Shown: positions 17,827-26,304, counted from the first letter of the stretch. The stretch is 64,000 nt of DNA from Sedimenticola_A sp040506895 (GCA_040506895.1 JBEVVY010000001.1:868001-932000), one strand, 5' to 3'. The notes: generated by a model from the letters alone, not told the origin. Program-made: numbers and translations.

Positions 17827-19398
17827 TTACCCGAACAGGAAAGAGACCGCAATCACCGCTGCGATGACGCCTGCCAGGTCGGCCGTGAGACCAACCGCCA
17901 ATGCGTGCCTGATACGCCTAACCTGAATCGCGCCGAAGTAGACCGCCAGCACGTAGAAGGTGGTCTCGGTGGAGCCCTGCAGGGTGGAGACCAGGTAGCC
18001 TGTGTAGCTGTCTGGGCCGATGGCGGGGTCGTTGATGATGGAGGCCATCANNNNNNNNNNNNNNNNNNNNNNNNNNNNNNNNNNNNNNNNNNNNNNNNNN
18101 NNNNNNNNNNNNNNNNNNNNNNNNNNNNNNNNNNNNNNNNNNNNNNNNNNNNNNNNNNNNNNNNNNNNNNNNNNNNNNNNNNNNNNNNNNNNNNNNNNNN
18201 NNNNNNNNNNNNNNNNNNNNNNNNNNNNNNNNNNNNNNNNNNNNNNNNNNGTGGTCTCGGTGGAGCCCTGCAGGGTGGAGACCAGGTAGCCTGTGTAGCT
18301 GTCTGGGCCGATGGCGGGGTCGTTGATGATGGAGGCCATCACACCATAGGCACCCGAACCGGAGAGCGGACGCAGCAGCGCCATGGGCAGGGCCTCTGCG
18401 GGCATGCCGAAGAGTGCCGTGACGGAACCGATCCCCGTCACCAGCCAGTCGAGGGCGCCACTGGCCCTGAACATGCCCACGGCGACAAGGATGGCCACCA
18501 GGTAGGGGATGATCCGGAGGGCGACCTGGAAGCCCTCCTTGGCCCCTTCGACGAAGGCTTCGTAGATACGCACCTTGCGCATCACGCCGAAGAGCAGAAA
18601 ACCGAGCATCAGTCCCGGCAGAATCCAGGGAGAGATCACATCACCGTAGAAGATGGTGAGGGGTATCAGGGCCAGGAAGCCGGCCAACACGCTCCACGAA
18701 ACCCAGAGGGGATAACTCCCCTCCTCCTGGGGCAACTTTTCCATCTGTTCGGAAGCACCCTCTTCTGTCTCTGTCACCTCGTCGCCATTTTGCTTTACCG
18801 GAAAGAAGCGCCGGTAGGTCAGTGCCGCCGTGATGGCGATGATGGTGGAACAGACCGTGGCGAAGAGGGTTGTGGGCAGTATCCCCGCCGGGTCCATGGA
18901 ACCGGCCGAGGCACGCAGTGCGATCACCCCGGTGGGCAGCAGCGTGATGCTGGAGGTGTTGATGGCCAGGAACAGCACCATGGAGTCGGTGGCGGTGCCT
19001 TTCACCGGGTTGAGCTTGTTGAGCTCCTGCATGGCACGGATGCCGAAGGGTGTCGCGGCGTTGCCGAGACCGAGCATATTGGCGGACATGTTGAGGATCA
19101 TGGCCCCCATGGCGGGATGCTCTGCGGGAATATCGGGAAAGAGCCTGACCATGAGCGGCCGGATCAGCCGCGCCAGGATCTTCAGCAGGCCGCCCTCCTC
19201 GGCGATCTTCATCAGGCCGAGGAACAGCGCCATCACGCCGACAAGGCCGATGGCCAGTTCCACCGCACCGCCGGCTGAATCCACCATTGCCTTGGAAAGC
19301 GCATCCATGGGGGTGGTCTCCCCCCCGGGGCCCGCGAGCTGGTTCCAGGCTGCGGTGACAAAGGCGATCAGTACCAGGGCGAAAAATACCGCGTTCAT
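17827..19398 (-). CDS. nucleoside-recognition (SpmA/SpmB-like fusion) membrane protein, interrupted by scaffold gap
   Basis: As drawn, the frame passes through 200 N and encodes 523 codons. Many hydrophobic helices and Gate-type sequence (NMSANMLGLGNAATPFG near residue 105, then LAINTSSITLLPTG) resemble the spore maturation protein A half, and the second half (VALRIIPYLVAILVAVGMFRASGAL) the SpmB half. Gram-negative fusions of this kind are annotated as nucleoside-recognition domain proteins of unknown substrate. The 91 bases before the gap are repeated exactly after it. Deleting gap plus one copy (291 bases) keeps the frame and restores a continuous protein of about 426 residues, so the true gene is probably shorter and intact. 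There is an ATG start at 19398. Confidence 0.8.
   Translation of the reverse strand: MNAVFFALVLIAFVTAAWNQLAGPGGETTPMDALSKAMVDSAGGAVELAIGLVGVMALFLGLMKIAEEGGLLKILARLIRPLMVRLFPDIPAEHPAMGAMILNMSANMLGLGNAATPFGIRAMQELNKLNPVKGTATDSMVLFLAINTSSITLLPTGVIALRASAGSMDPAGILPTTLFATVCSTIIAITAALTYRRFFPVKQNGDEVTETEEGASEQMEKLPQEEGSYPLWVSWSVLAGFLALIPLTIFYGDVISPWILPGLMLGFLLFGVMRKVRIYEAFVEGAKEGFQVALRIIPYLVAILVAVGMFRASGALDWLVTGIGSVTALFGMPAEALPMALLRPLSGSGAYGVMASIINDPAIGPDSYTGYLVSTLQGSTETXXXXXXXXXXXXXXXXXXXXXXXXXXXXXXXXXXXXXXXXXXXXXXXXXXXXXXXXXXXXXXXXXXXXMASIINDPAIGPDSYTGYLVSTLQGSTETTFYVLAVYFGAIQVRRIRHALAVGLTADLAGVIAAVIAVSFLFG
17960..18341. repeat. 91-base direct repeat flanking a 200-N gap (assembly artefact)
   Basis: Bases 17960-18050 and 18251-18341 are identical, and exactly 200 N (18051-18250) lie between them. 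The repeat ends flush with the gap on both sides. This is the signature of two contig ends that overlap but were scaffolded with a fixed-size gap instead of being merged. Confidence 0.93.
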
Positions 19399-19500
19399 TA
19401 TTGTTGTCTCGGCGCTTTTGAGTCCCCAACCCTAATCTTTCGGGAACCGATGTACAAGATGGAGTTTCGTATCACATGGAGAAACAGCACCATCTTCAAT

Positions 19501-19580
19501 CGTAGGGTTGGTTAGCGGTAGCGTAACCCACCAAATAGCGTGGTTGATGGTGCAATACGCTGCGCTATTGCACCCTACAC
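19501..19580. repeat. REP-like palindrome pair (copy 2)
   Basis: The first element has GGTTGGTTAGCG and GCGTAACCCACC arms around 19506-19532. The second has arms GGTGCAATA (19549-19557) and TATTGCACC (19566-19574) with an internal CGCTGCGC. The same pair, with the same outer GTAGGG/CCCTAC flanks, occurs at 11233-11339. It lies downstream of hynL and upstream of the nucleoside-recognition gene. Confidence 0.75.
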
Positions 19581-19630
19581 CTTTCGTCATTCCGGCGTAT
19601 GTCGATTCATCAGACGTCGGTGGTGGTAAC

Positions 19631-19658
19631 AAAAAAACCCCTCCACGAAGGGAGGGGC
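19631..19658 (-). terminator. Rho-independent terminator of the hydrogenase operon
   Basis: On the minus strand a stem CCCCTCC/GGAGGGG with a 6-base loop is followed by seven T. It lies 25 bases downstream of the hynL stop codon. Confidence 0.9.
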
Positions 19659-19682
19659 TTGTAAGATCAGAAGGTTTGAAAA

Positions 19683-21413
19683 TCAGCCTTCGCCGGTCAC
19701 CTGCACCTTGACCAGCTCTTCGCCCTCTTCGTCCGCCAGGTGTACCGCGCAGGCGATGCAGGGATCAAAGCTGTGGATGGTGCGCAGGATCTCCACAGGC
19801 TGCTTGGGATCGTGCAGCTGGTGATTGTCCTGCAGTGCCGCCTCGTAGGCACCGGCCTGACCCTTGGCGTCGCGGGGTCCGGCATTCCAGGTGGAGGGCA
19901 CGATGGCCTGGTAGTTGGCGATCTTGCCGTTCTCGATCACCACCCAGTGCCCCAGTGCACCGCGGGGTGCCTCCATGTAACCGGCACCCTGGCACTTGTC
20001 GGGCCAGCTGCTGGGTTCCCACAGCTTCTCGTTGAAGGTGCGGGTATCCCCTGCCTTGATGTTGGTCACCAGGTCGTCGTACCAGCCCTGCATCTGGTCG
20101 GCCAGCAGCTTGGTCTCCAGGGTACGGGCGGCGGTACGACCAAGGGTGGAGAACATCGCCTCCAGCGGTGCATCCAGCTTCTTCAGTGCGAAGGTGGCCA
20201 GTTCCCTGGTGGGTTCGTGGCCCTTGGCGTAGAGCAGCAGCACGCGGGCGAGCGGTCCCACTTCCATGGCGTTGTCTCTCCAGCGGGGCGCCTTGAGCCA
20301 GGAGTATGACTGGTCGATATCGAGCTGCTTGTAGGGAGGCTCCGGACCGGTGTAGTTGAGGTTGGTCTCTCCATCGTAGGGGTGCAGCCCCTGCTCCTTG
20401 CCCTCGTCGTAGTCGTACCACGAGTGTGCAATGTACTCCTGGATCTGTGCCTGGTCGTGTACATCGATCTCGTGCACGGTGCTGACATCTCGGTTGAGGA
20501 TGGCACCGGCCGGGAAGAAGTAGCTGGAGGGATCGTTCATGCTGGTGCCGGGAAGATCACCGAAGCAGAGGAAGTTGCCCAGACCCTCACCCCGTGAGAA
20601 CCAGTCCTTGTAGAAGGAGGCCACCGCCAGGGTGTCGGGCACGTAGACCTGGTCCACGAAGGTGCGCATCTGGCTGATCACCTCCTGTACCTGGGAGAGC
20701 TTCTTGGCATTGATGGCCGAATCGGAATTCAGATCAATGGGTGAAGCGGTACCGCCCACCAGGAAGTTGGGGTGTGGGTTCTTGCCACCGAAGATGGTGT
20801 GCAGTTTCACCACGTCCCGTTGCCAGGTAAGCGCCTCGAGGTAGTGGGCGGTTGCCATCAGGTTGGCCTCGGGGGGCAGTTTGTAGGCCGGGTGGCCCCA
20901 GTAGGCCTTGGCGAAGATACCCAGCTGCCCCGCCTCAACGAAGTCCTTCAGCTTCTTCTTGATATCCGAGAAGTAACCGGGTGACGACTTGGGCCAGCTA
21001 CCCAGGGACTGGGCCAGTTCCGAGGTGGCCTTGGGGTCGGCATTCAGTGCGGAGACCACGTCCACCCAGTCAAGGGCATGCAGGTGGTAGAAGTGCATCA
21101 CGTGGTCGTGAATGTACTGTGCACCGATCATCAGGTTGCGGATCAGTTCCGCGTTTTTAGGAATCTCATAGTTCAGGGCATTCTCCACCGACCTGATGGA
21201 GGCCATGCCGTGCACCAGGGTGCAGACACCGCAGATGCGCTGTGCATAGGCCCAGGCATCACGGGGGTCACGCCCCTTGAGGATGGTTTCGATTCCACGG
21301 ACCATGGTACCCGAAGAGTAGGCCTGCCCGATCTTGTCGCCTTCCATCTGCGCTTCGATACGCAAATGCCCCTCGATTCGGGTGATAGGATCAACGACTA
21401 CACGTTCGCTCAT
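19683..21413 (-). CDS. hynL: [NiFe] uptake hydrogenase large subunit, Isp type (group 1e-like)
   Basis: 576 residues. The nickel-binding motifs are complete: L1 RICGVC (Cys61, Cys64) and L2 DPCIACAVH (Cys552, Cys555, His558). Eighteen residues follow His558 and would be removed by the maturation protease after metal insertion. The N-terminal VDPITRIEGHLRIE is the family signature. With HynS it oxidises H2 at the periplasmic face. It is the last gene of the leftward hynS-isp1-isp2-hynL order known from Thiocapsa and Allochromatium. A 117-base gap separates it from isp2, and a strong terminator follows. The ribosome site is CTGGAG, a few bases before the ATG. Confidence 0.95.
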   Translation of the reverse strand: MSERVVVDPITRIEGHLRIEAQMEGDKIGQAYSSGTMVRGIETILKGRDPRDAWAYAQRICGVCTLVHGMASIRSVENALNYEIPKNAELIRNLMIGAQYIHDHVMHFYHLHALDWVDVVSALNADPKATSELAQSLGSWPKSSPGYFSDIKKKLKDFVEAGQLGIFAKAYWGHPAYKLPPEANLMATAHYLEALTWQRDVVKLHTIFGGKNPHPNFLVGGTASPIDLNSDSAINAKKLSQVQEVISQMRTFVDQVYVPDTLAVASFYKDWFSRGEGLGNFLCFGDLPGTSMNDPSSYFFPAGAILNRDVSTVHEIDVHDQAQIQEYIAHSWYDYDEGKEQGLHPYDGETNLNYTGPEPPYKQLDIDQSYSWLKAPRWRDNAMEVGPLARVLLLYAKGHEPTRELATFALKKLDAPLEAMFSTLGRTAARTLETKLLADQMQGWYDDLVTNIKAGDTRTFNEKLWEPSSWPDKCQGAGYMEAPRGALGHWVVIENGKIANYQAIVPSTWNAGPRDAKGQAGAYEAALQDNHQLHDPKQPVEILRTIHSFDPCIACAVHLADEEGEELVKVQVTGEG

Positions 21414-21530
21414 AACTGTATCTCCAGTTATCGCCCTGCACTTTCACTACGCTCTTCGGGCGATTTCGTGTGGCTCTCACGCCGCACTTGTTATCTCAAT
21501 TGTTCGTTGTCTAACCTACTGTCTAAATAA

Positions 21531-22811
21531 CTACGCTTTCTCTTCGTCCTCATCGGTCACAAGGTGATCTGCAACCAGCTCCGAGAGACCGAGCACCGGC
21601 ATATCCACCCTGTACTCCTCCAGCCCCTCTTCGATCACCAGCCGACAGTTGGCACATGCCGTGACCAGCGCATCGGCACCGGTCTCTTCCAGCTGTGTCT
21701 TCTTGCGATTGAACACCTTGATGCGTAACTCGTCGGCATCCTCGTTACTGGAGACACCGCCGCCGCCACCGCAGCACCAGGCCATCCGGCCATGGTCCTT
21801 CATCTCCACGAAGTTGTCGGTGACCATGCCCATCAGGTTGCGGGGTGATTCGATCACACCACCCTTGCGCACGATGGAGCAGGGGTCGTGGAAGGTCATG
21901 CGGTCTGTCTCGAGACCGGCGGTTTTGATGCGCCCCTCCTGGCGCAGCTGATCCAGCAGTTCGAGGATGTGGATCACCTTGAAGGGGTACTTGCGTCCGA
22001 CCAGGTTGGGGCCGTCCCAGCGCACTGCGGTGTAGGCGTGGCCACACTCGGGGCTGATAACGTATTTCACCTTGAGCCGTTCGGCACCGTCCACGATGCG
22101 CTGTACCAGTTCACGGGCGATATCGCTCGAGCCGATCTGGATACCCGAGTTGGTCGCCTCGAAGGCGGTCGAACAGAGGGTCCAGCTGACGCCCGCCTGC
22201 TTGAAGATCTTGCCCAGGGCCTCGATGTACTCCGGGAAATTCATGATCTCCATGGATGAGAGCAGCGCCATGTAGTCGGCGCCCTCGACATCTATCGGGA
22301 TCTCCAGGCCGGTATCCGCCTCGATATGCCTGATCTGCGCCTCCAGGGCCTTCAGGGTGACGCCCATGGGGCTGCCGGTCTTGATGGCGCGGGTCGATGC
22401 GCCCTTCACGCCATCCGGTGCGTTGCCGGATGCGACCATGCCCTCGCGCGTCTTGCGCACCATGTAGGCGATGTCATTGCCTACCGGGCAGATCATGGAG
22501 CAGCGTCCGCACATGGTGCAGCTGTCGTAGAGCAGCTCCTGCCACTCGGCGAGCATCTCGTCGGTCACCGGTTTCGACATGCCGAACATCTTCTTGACCT
22601 TGCCGATCAGGGTGTACTCCTGCTCCCACACCAGGCGCAGGGGTTCGAGCTTGCGAATCGGCGTGTACTTGGGATCACCCGTCTCGGTATAGAAGAGGCA
22701 GGCCTCCGCGCACATGCCGCAGCTGACACAGCTGGAGAAGAAAGATGCGATGGGGGCATCCACCTGTTCCCTGAAGGCGTTCAATCCGCGTTCAAGTGTG
22801 GCCTTTGTCAT
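21531..22811 (-). CDS. isp2: Isp2: iron-sulfur / CCG-domain electron carrier of hydrogenase (DsrK/HdrD-like)
   Basis: 426 residues. Two [4Fe-4S] ferredoxin-type motifs lie in the N-terminal half: CVSCGMCAEAC (near residue 28) and CTMCGRCSMICP (near residue 98). The C-terminal half holds CCG-domain motifs, HDPCSI, WCCGGGGG and CANCRL, as in heterodisulfide-reductase subunit D and DsrK. It should pass electrons between the hydrogenase and the membrane cytochrome b Isp1. The start overlaps the isp1 stop by 4 bases (ATGA), so the two are translationally coupled. The gene order between isp1 and hynL is diagnostic of Isp-type hydrogenases. Confidence 0.9.
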   Translation of the reverse strand: MTKATLERGLNAFREQVDAPIASFFSSCVSCGMCAEACLFYTETGDPKYTPIRKLEPLRLVWEQEYTLIGKVKKMFGMSKPVTDEMLAEWQELLYDSCTMCGRCSMICPVGNDIAYMVRKTREGMVASGNAPDGVKGASTRAIKTGSPMGVTLKALEAQIRHIEADTGLEIPIDVEGADYMALLSSMEIMNFPEYIEALGKIFKQAGVSWTLCSTAFEATNSGIQIGSSDIARELVQRIVDGAERLKVKYVISPECGHAYTAVRWDGPNLVGRKYPFKVIHILELLDQLRQEGRIKTAGLETDRMTFHDPCSIVRKGGVIESPRNLMGMVTDNFVEMKDHGRMAWCCGGGGGVSSNEDADELRIKVFNRKKTQLEETGADALVTACANCRLVIEEGLEEYRVDMPVLGLSELVADHLVTDEDEEKA

Positions 22812-23470
22812 GACTCAACCCCCCTCTGGCCGCTCATGGCACCGTTGTACCAGCGCGCGATGAACAGTGTGAATGTATGCATCAGTTTGGTGAACGGAAA
22901 GACCACCATCAGGAACTCGACCGACAGGATGTGCAGCCCCAGAATCAGCGGATAGGGATCCACCATGCGATGAAAAGCGAGATACCCGGTGGCGATGGGC
23001 AGGAATGTGGCCAACCACACAACCCAGTCTTCGGGCGTGGTGATCAGGCGCATCACCGGGTTCATCAGACGATGCCAGAGCGCAGCCAGCAATCCGAGAA
23101 TGGCCAGTACCGCCGCGGCATCCACGAACGGTGTCGGCAGGCCGGGCCAGCCGAAACCGAAGGTCTCGCGGAACAGCTCGATGTGGGGCACGAACAGCAC
23201 CAGCGAGATCAGCATGCCGATATGGAAGACATAACCGATGATAATGGTCAGCGGCTGGCGTGCGAAGCTGCCCATCTCCGGAAACGTCCGTGTAACCACC
23301 GTGCGTACACCCGGTCCGAACTCCGTACCGCGAAGCTCGGCCAGGTTTGCCTTGCGGCCCAGCGAGAAGATCTCGAAGAACCTGAGGACGATACCGATGA
23401 CAAAGATGGTCGCTGCGATATCGAATGCAGGACCCCGGACCCACAAGAGGAAATCCATTGACTCGCCCAT
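22808..23470 (-). CDS. isp1: Isp1: membrane cytochrome b-like hydrogenase subunit (DsrM/NarI-like)
   Basis: 220 residues with about five TM helices (for example FDIAATIFVIGIVLRFFEIF, PLTIIIGYVFHIGMLISLVL, AAAVLAILGLLAALWHRLM, DWVVWLATFLPIATGYLAF). His residues are placed in helices as in NarI/DsrM-type b cytochromes. It should anchor the hydrogenase complex and pass electrons to the quinone pool. The ATG shares its A with the TAA stop of hynS, and the 3' end overlaps isp2 by 4 bases, showing tight operon structure. Confidence 0.88.
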   Translation of the reverse strand: MGESMDFLLWVRGPAFDIAATIFVIGIVLRFFEIFSLGRKANLAELRGTEFGPGVRTVVTRTFPEMGSFARQPLTIIIGYVFHIGMLISLVLFVPHIELFRETFGFGWPGLPTPFVDAAAVLAILGLLAALWHRLMNPVMRLITTPEDWVVWLATFLPIATGYLAFHRMVDPYPLILGLHILSVEFLMVVFPFTKLMHTFTLFIARWYNGAMSGQRGVES

Positions 23471-24558
23471 TACGATTTCTCCAGATCGTCTACGGTTACA
23501 GTTGCATGGTTCTTGGCGGACTCCGCCTTGGTGTTGCGGTTGAGCACCGCTGCGGCGGCACCCAGTGCAGCACCCGCGATCACACCGGTCGCCACGGTGT
23601 TGGCCACGTCGGTGGTCGGGATGGACAACGCATTGTAGAAGCCACCGGCATCCCAGAAGTCGGGTTCAGAGCAGCCCAGGCAGCCATGCCCTGACTCCAC
23701 GGGCCAACTCGTGCCCTGGTTCCACTTGGCAGTGGCACAGGCGTTGTAGGTCATTGGCCCCTTGCAGCCCAGTTTGTAGAGACACCACCCCTTCTTCGCT
23801 CCCTCGTCGTCGAAGGTCTCGGCGAACAGTCCCTTGTCGTAGAACGGACGCCGGTAGCAACGGTCGTGGATGCTCTGGCCGTAGAACACCTTGGGACGTC
23901 CGTACTGGTCCAGATCAGGGATCGAACCGAAGGTGAGGAAGTGCGCCAGCACGCCGGTGATGACCACGGGGATCGGCGGACAACCGGAGACATTGATCAC
24001 CGGTTTGTCCTTGATGATATCGGAAACCGCTACCGCCCCGGTGGGATTTGGATTGGCTTTCGGCAATCCGCCGAAAGCGGCACAGCTGCCCATGGCGATG
24101 ACCGCCGCGGCACCTTTCGCTGTCTCTTCCAGCATCTGCAGGTTGCTGATGCCGGCAATGGTCGAATAGCCCGGATTGTCCAGCGGAACGGAACCGTCGA
24201 CGATCAGGATGTACTTGCCCTCGTTCTCGTGCATGGCCGCTTCACGGGCCGCCTCGGCAGCGTCACCGGAGGCCACCTGCAGGGTGTGATGGTAGTCGAG
24301 GGAGACGTGATCGAAGATCAGGTTTTCGACGGTTGGCGCATGGCTGCGGGTCAGTGACTCGGTACAGCCGGTGCACTCCTGGAAGGAGAGCCAGATAACG
24401 GATGGACGCTTGGCTTTCTCCAGGGCCTCAGCAATGGCTGGCGCCATGGTGGGTGGCAGTGCCATCAGGGAAGCGGTTGCGGAACAGAACTTCAGGAACC
24501 CTCGCCGTGTTACCCCGTGACGCCTAAGGCTCTCGCCCAGGGTCTTTGAGTTAGCCAT
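23470..24558 (-). CDS. hynS: [NiFe] uptake hydrogenase small subunit, Tat-exported
   Basis: 362 residues from the ATG at 24558, chosen because GGGAGG lies just upstream; an in-frame start 12 bases earlier is possible. Tat signal TRRGFLKF (17-24). Iron-sulfur ligands are in CTGC (Cys62, Cys65, proximal cluster), the IHDRCYRR and GWCLYKLGC region (distal cluster) and GHGCLGCSEPDFW (medial). A C-terminal hydrophobic segment (TVATGVIAGAALGAAAAVL) may anchor the protein in the membrane. It pairs with HynL for H2 oxidation in the periplasm. It is followed directly by isp1. Confidence 0.94.
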   Translation of the reverse strand: MANSKTLGESLRRHGVTRRGFLKFCSATASLMALPPTMAPAIAEALEKAKRPSVIWLSFQECTGCTESLTRSHAPTVENLIFDHVSLDYHHTLQVASGDAAEAAREAAMHENEGKYILIVDGSVPLDNPGYSTIAGISNLQMLEETAKGAAAVIAMGSCAAFGGLPKANPNPTGAVAVSDIIKDKPVINVSGCPPIPVVITGVLAHFLTFGSIPDLDQYGRPKVFYGQSIHDRCYRRPFYDKGLFAETFDDEGAKKGWCLYKLGCKGPMTYNACATAKWNQGTSWPVESGHGCLGCSEPDFWDAGGFYNALSIPTTDVANTVATGVIAGAALGAAAAVLNRNTKAESAKNHATVTVDDLEKS

Positions 24559-24595
24559 GTTACCTCCCAAAGCATCATTGGCTTGAGTTGACCAG

Positions 24596-25012
24596 CTAAG
24601 ACTCCGTCTCCAGAGCCTCGCTGAGTTGTACGAAACTGTCCTCTATATCTGCCTGCTGCGTTTTCAGGATCTCCGGCATGTCGGTCACATCGATCTGAAA
24701 CGCTATGCGTTCGTTTTCCGGGCTGTAGTGGGCCACTACCCAGACCCCCGGGTAGGCCGTCTCACTGACCTTGGATTCGCCCAGCGCGTTGACCACAGCG
24801 TCCACCTCGCCACTGCCCAGTAACTTGAGCAGGCGCTCTTCGTCTCCGGGGGCGAAGGGGATGGCACGCAGGTCGAACTGGGTGGATTCGCCGGATGCCG
24901 CCAGGCGCTTCAGGGCATGGCGTATCTCGTGCAGCAGGGGGAGTGCGTTCTCTGTAAGACCACCAGGATTTGTGGTTTCGACAGCAATCGGAATGCTTTC
25001 TAGAACGCCCAT
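24596..25012 (-). CDS. HupH/HyaF-like hydrogenase expression protein (C-terminal-domain form)
   Basis: 138 residues, starting MGVLESIPIAVET. It shows the pattern of the HupH/HyaF family: LLHEIRHALKRLAASGE, then LLGSGEVDAVV, SETAYPGVWVV and AFQIDVTDMPEIL. The full-length family has two such domains and about 280 residues, so this is a single-domain version. HupH-type proteins help assemble the hydrogenase small subunit or its iron-sulfur clusters, mainly under oxygen. It lies 37 bases upstream of hynS on the same strand and probably heads the structural operon. Confidence 0.75.
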   Translation of the reverse strand: MGVLESIPIAVETTNPGGLTENALPLLHEIRHALKRLAASGESTQFDLRAIPFAPGDEERLLKLLGSGEVDAVVNALGESKVSETAYPGVWVVAHYSPENERIAFQIDVTDMPEILKTQQADIEDSFVQLSEALETES

Positions 25013-25210
25013 GTGATCTCTTCTATTTATTCTTTACGTAAGGGTAAATCTACAGTTGTTCTAGTGGCATGACACAGGTCAGCTTTTCCTTCTCTCTCTG
25101 CAACATCACCTCCCTGTAACACCACCTGATTTCACTCTTCAGAACAAACTAATAGTTCAACTTTCGATATATCTCCAGTCCGTTTGACACTTTTTTTTCC
25201 CTGAGAGTGG

Positions 25211-25239
25211 AAAAAAGATTCACCTGCAAATCAGCAGGT
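25211..25239 (-). terminator. probable terminator of the hydrogenase protease gene
   Basis: On the minus strand a 6-base stem ACCTGC/GCAGGT with a 6-base loop is followed by a T-rich run (AATCTTTTTT). It lies 12 bases after the protease stop. The short stem makes it a weak or partial terminator. Confidence 0.6.
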
Positions 25240-25251
25240 AATTCTTTTCAA

Positions 25252-25767
25252 TTAACCACCCTCCCAGGACTCGATCAGTTCGGCGGTCATTTTCGCCGCC
25301 CGGGGGATCGCTTCAGCCACCTTGGGTGAAGGCGTCTCTCCCCAGTCGAGGCTACCGGGCTCTATGCCGATCAATGCGCGCTTTTCGGGATAGTGCCCCT
25401 GCAGTCGCGCGATATCCAGCAGGTCGGTTAGGCCGACCTCGTGTACGCTCTGGCGGTTACCCGTAAGGTAGCGGTCCATCTCGTCACCCTCGAAGCAGGC
25501 AACCTCGCCGGGGGTTCCACTGACCCGCGCAGCATCCACCACGATCAGGTGACGGTGACTCTCCAGGTAACCGGCCAGGGTGAAGCTGAGTGTGCCCCCG
25601 TCCAGCAGTGTCACCTCTTCACCAAGGGAAAACTCGTTCTCCAGAAGATTGACCACGTGAATGCCAACGCCTTCATCGGACAGCAGCGTATTGCCAATAC
25701 CAAGAACCAGGGTGCCTTTTCTGCTCAACTCTCTCTCCCGTTGTGATGAGGTCTCTCGGGTCATCAT
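25252..25767 (-). CDS. hupD: [NiFe] hydrogenase maturation protease (HyaD/HupD family)
   Basis: 171 residues as drawn from the ATG at 25767; a later TTG start near 25728 preceded by GGGAG would give the usual short N-terminus. Family motifs: GIGNTLLSDEGVG (nickel-sensing Asp/Glu), LLDGGTL, then VVDAA and HEVGLTDLL (His ligand). It cleaves the C-terminal extension of the large subunit once Ni-Fe insertion is complete, and HynL here has an 18-residue tail to cleave. The gene is separated from the hupH-hynS block by 239 bases with a probable terminator, so it likely has its own promoter in the FNR-box region. Confidence 0.92.
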   Translation of the reverse strand: MMTRETSSQRERELSRKGTLVLGIGNTLLSDEGVGIHVVNLLENEFSLGEEVTLLDGGTLSFTLAGYLESHRHLIVVDAARVSGTPGEVACFEGDEMDRYLTGNRQSVHEVGLTDLLDIARLQGHYPEKRALIGIEPGSLDWGETPSPKVAEAIPRAAKMTAELIESWEGG

Positions 25768-25856
25768 ATAGAGACAGCTCTTATTGAGTAAGGGTAGATC
25801 CTCTTGGGAAGAGGAATATCATTTTTTTAGCAATTTCTTATGATTTGGCGGCTGAA

Positions 25857-25870
25857 CTGATCTGGATCAA
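25857..25870. promoter_or_regulatory. FNR/ANR-type box between hupD and the sulfur globule gene
   Basis: CTGAT-CTGG-ATCAA differs from the consensus TTGAT-N4-ATCAA at one position. It is centred about 97 bases upstream of the hupD start and 118 bases upstream of the sulfur globule protein start, in the shared divergent intergenic region. Purple sulfur bacteria are known to control Isp-type hydrogenase by an FNR homologue, which fits. Confidence 0.6.
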
Positions 25871-25981
25871 ATCACTTAGCGATTTTTCACACTATTCTTT
25901 TCCCTATCGGTACGGGTTGTATTGTCCCGATCGGAAGGTTCAAGCAAATCGTTTCGAAACGACAGAGTGGGAGGCACGGAT

Positions 25982-26275
25982 ATGAAAAAAACCAAACGCT
26001 TTATCGCTGCTGCCATGATTGCCGGATCCGCGGCGATGGCACCCCTGAGTGCAGATGCCTTTTGGTGGCCCGGCAGTGGTTGGGGCGGACCCTGGGGCGG
26101 CGGCCCCTGGAGCGGCTGGGGCGGCCCATGGGGTGGTTACCCCTACTACGGCGGCTATCCTTACTACGGCGGTTACCCCGGCTGGGGTGTACCGGCCTAC
26201 GGTTACGGCTATCCAGGCTACGGCTACTATCCCTACGCCACTGTCCCCCAAGCCACGACAAAATCCACAGAGTAA
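25982..26275 (+). CDS. sulfur globule-type Gly/Tyr/Trp/Pro-rich secreted protein
   Basis: 97 residues from the ATG at 25982, with a GTGGGAGG ribosome site upstream. A Sec signal peptide (MKKTKRFIAAAMIAGSAAMA, cleavage near SADA) is followed by a mature part of about 70 residues. This part is made almost only of Gly, Tyr, Pro and Trp in GGPWGG, GGYPYYGGYP and YGYPGYGYYP repeats. This is the composition of the structural proteins (Sgp, CV1/CV2 type) coating periplasmic sulfur globules in purple and other sulfur-oxidising bacteria. Low-complexity repeats make the homology call tentative. It is monocistronic with a strong terminator, and shares a regulatory region with the hydrogenase protease gene. 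Confidence 0.75.
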   Translation: MKKTKRFIAAAMIAGSAAMAPLSADAFWWPGSGWGGPWGGGPWSGWGGPWGGYPYYGGYPYYGGYPGWGVPAYGYGYPGYGYYPYATVPQATTKSTE

Positions 26276-26304
26276 GAAAAACGCTAAATGCAGTACCTTT
26301 GAAA

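Noticed and set aside
17960..18341. true internal gene duplication
   Set aside because: Copies are identical and flush with a run of exactly 200 N, which is the mark of a scaffolding gap.
17812..19278. 488-residue plus-strand open frame crossing the N gap
   Set aside because: It is antisense to the nucleoside-recognition gene, rich in Gly/His/Asp/Gln, and includes undefined bases.
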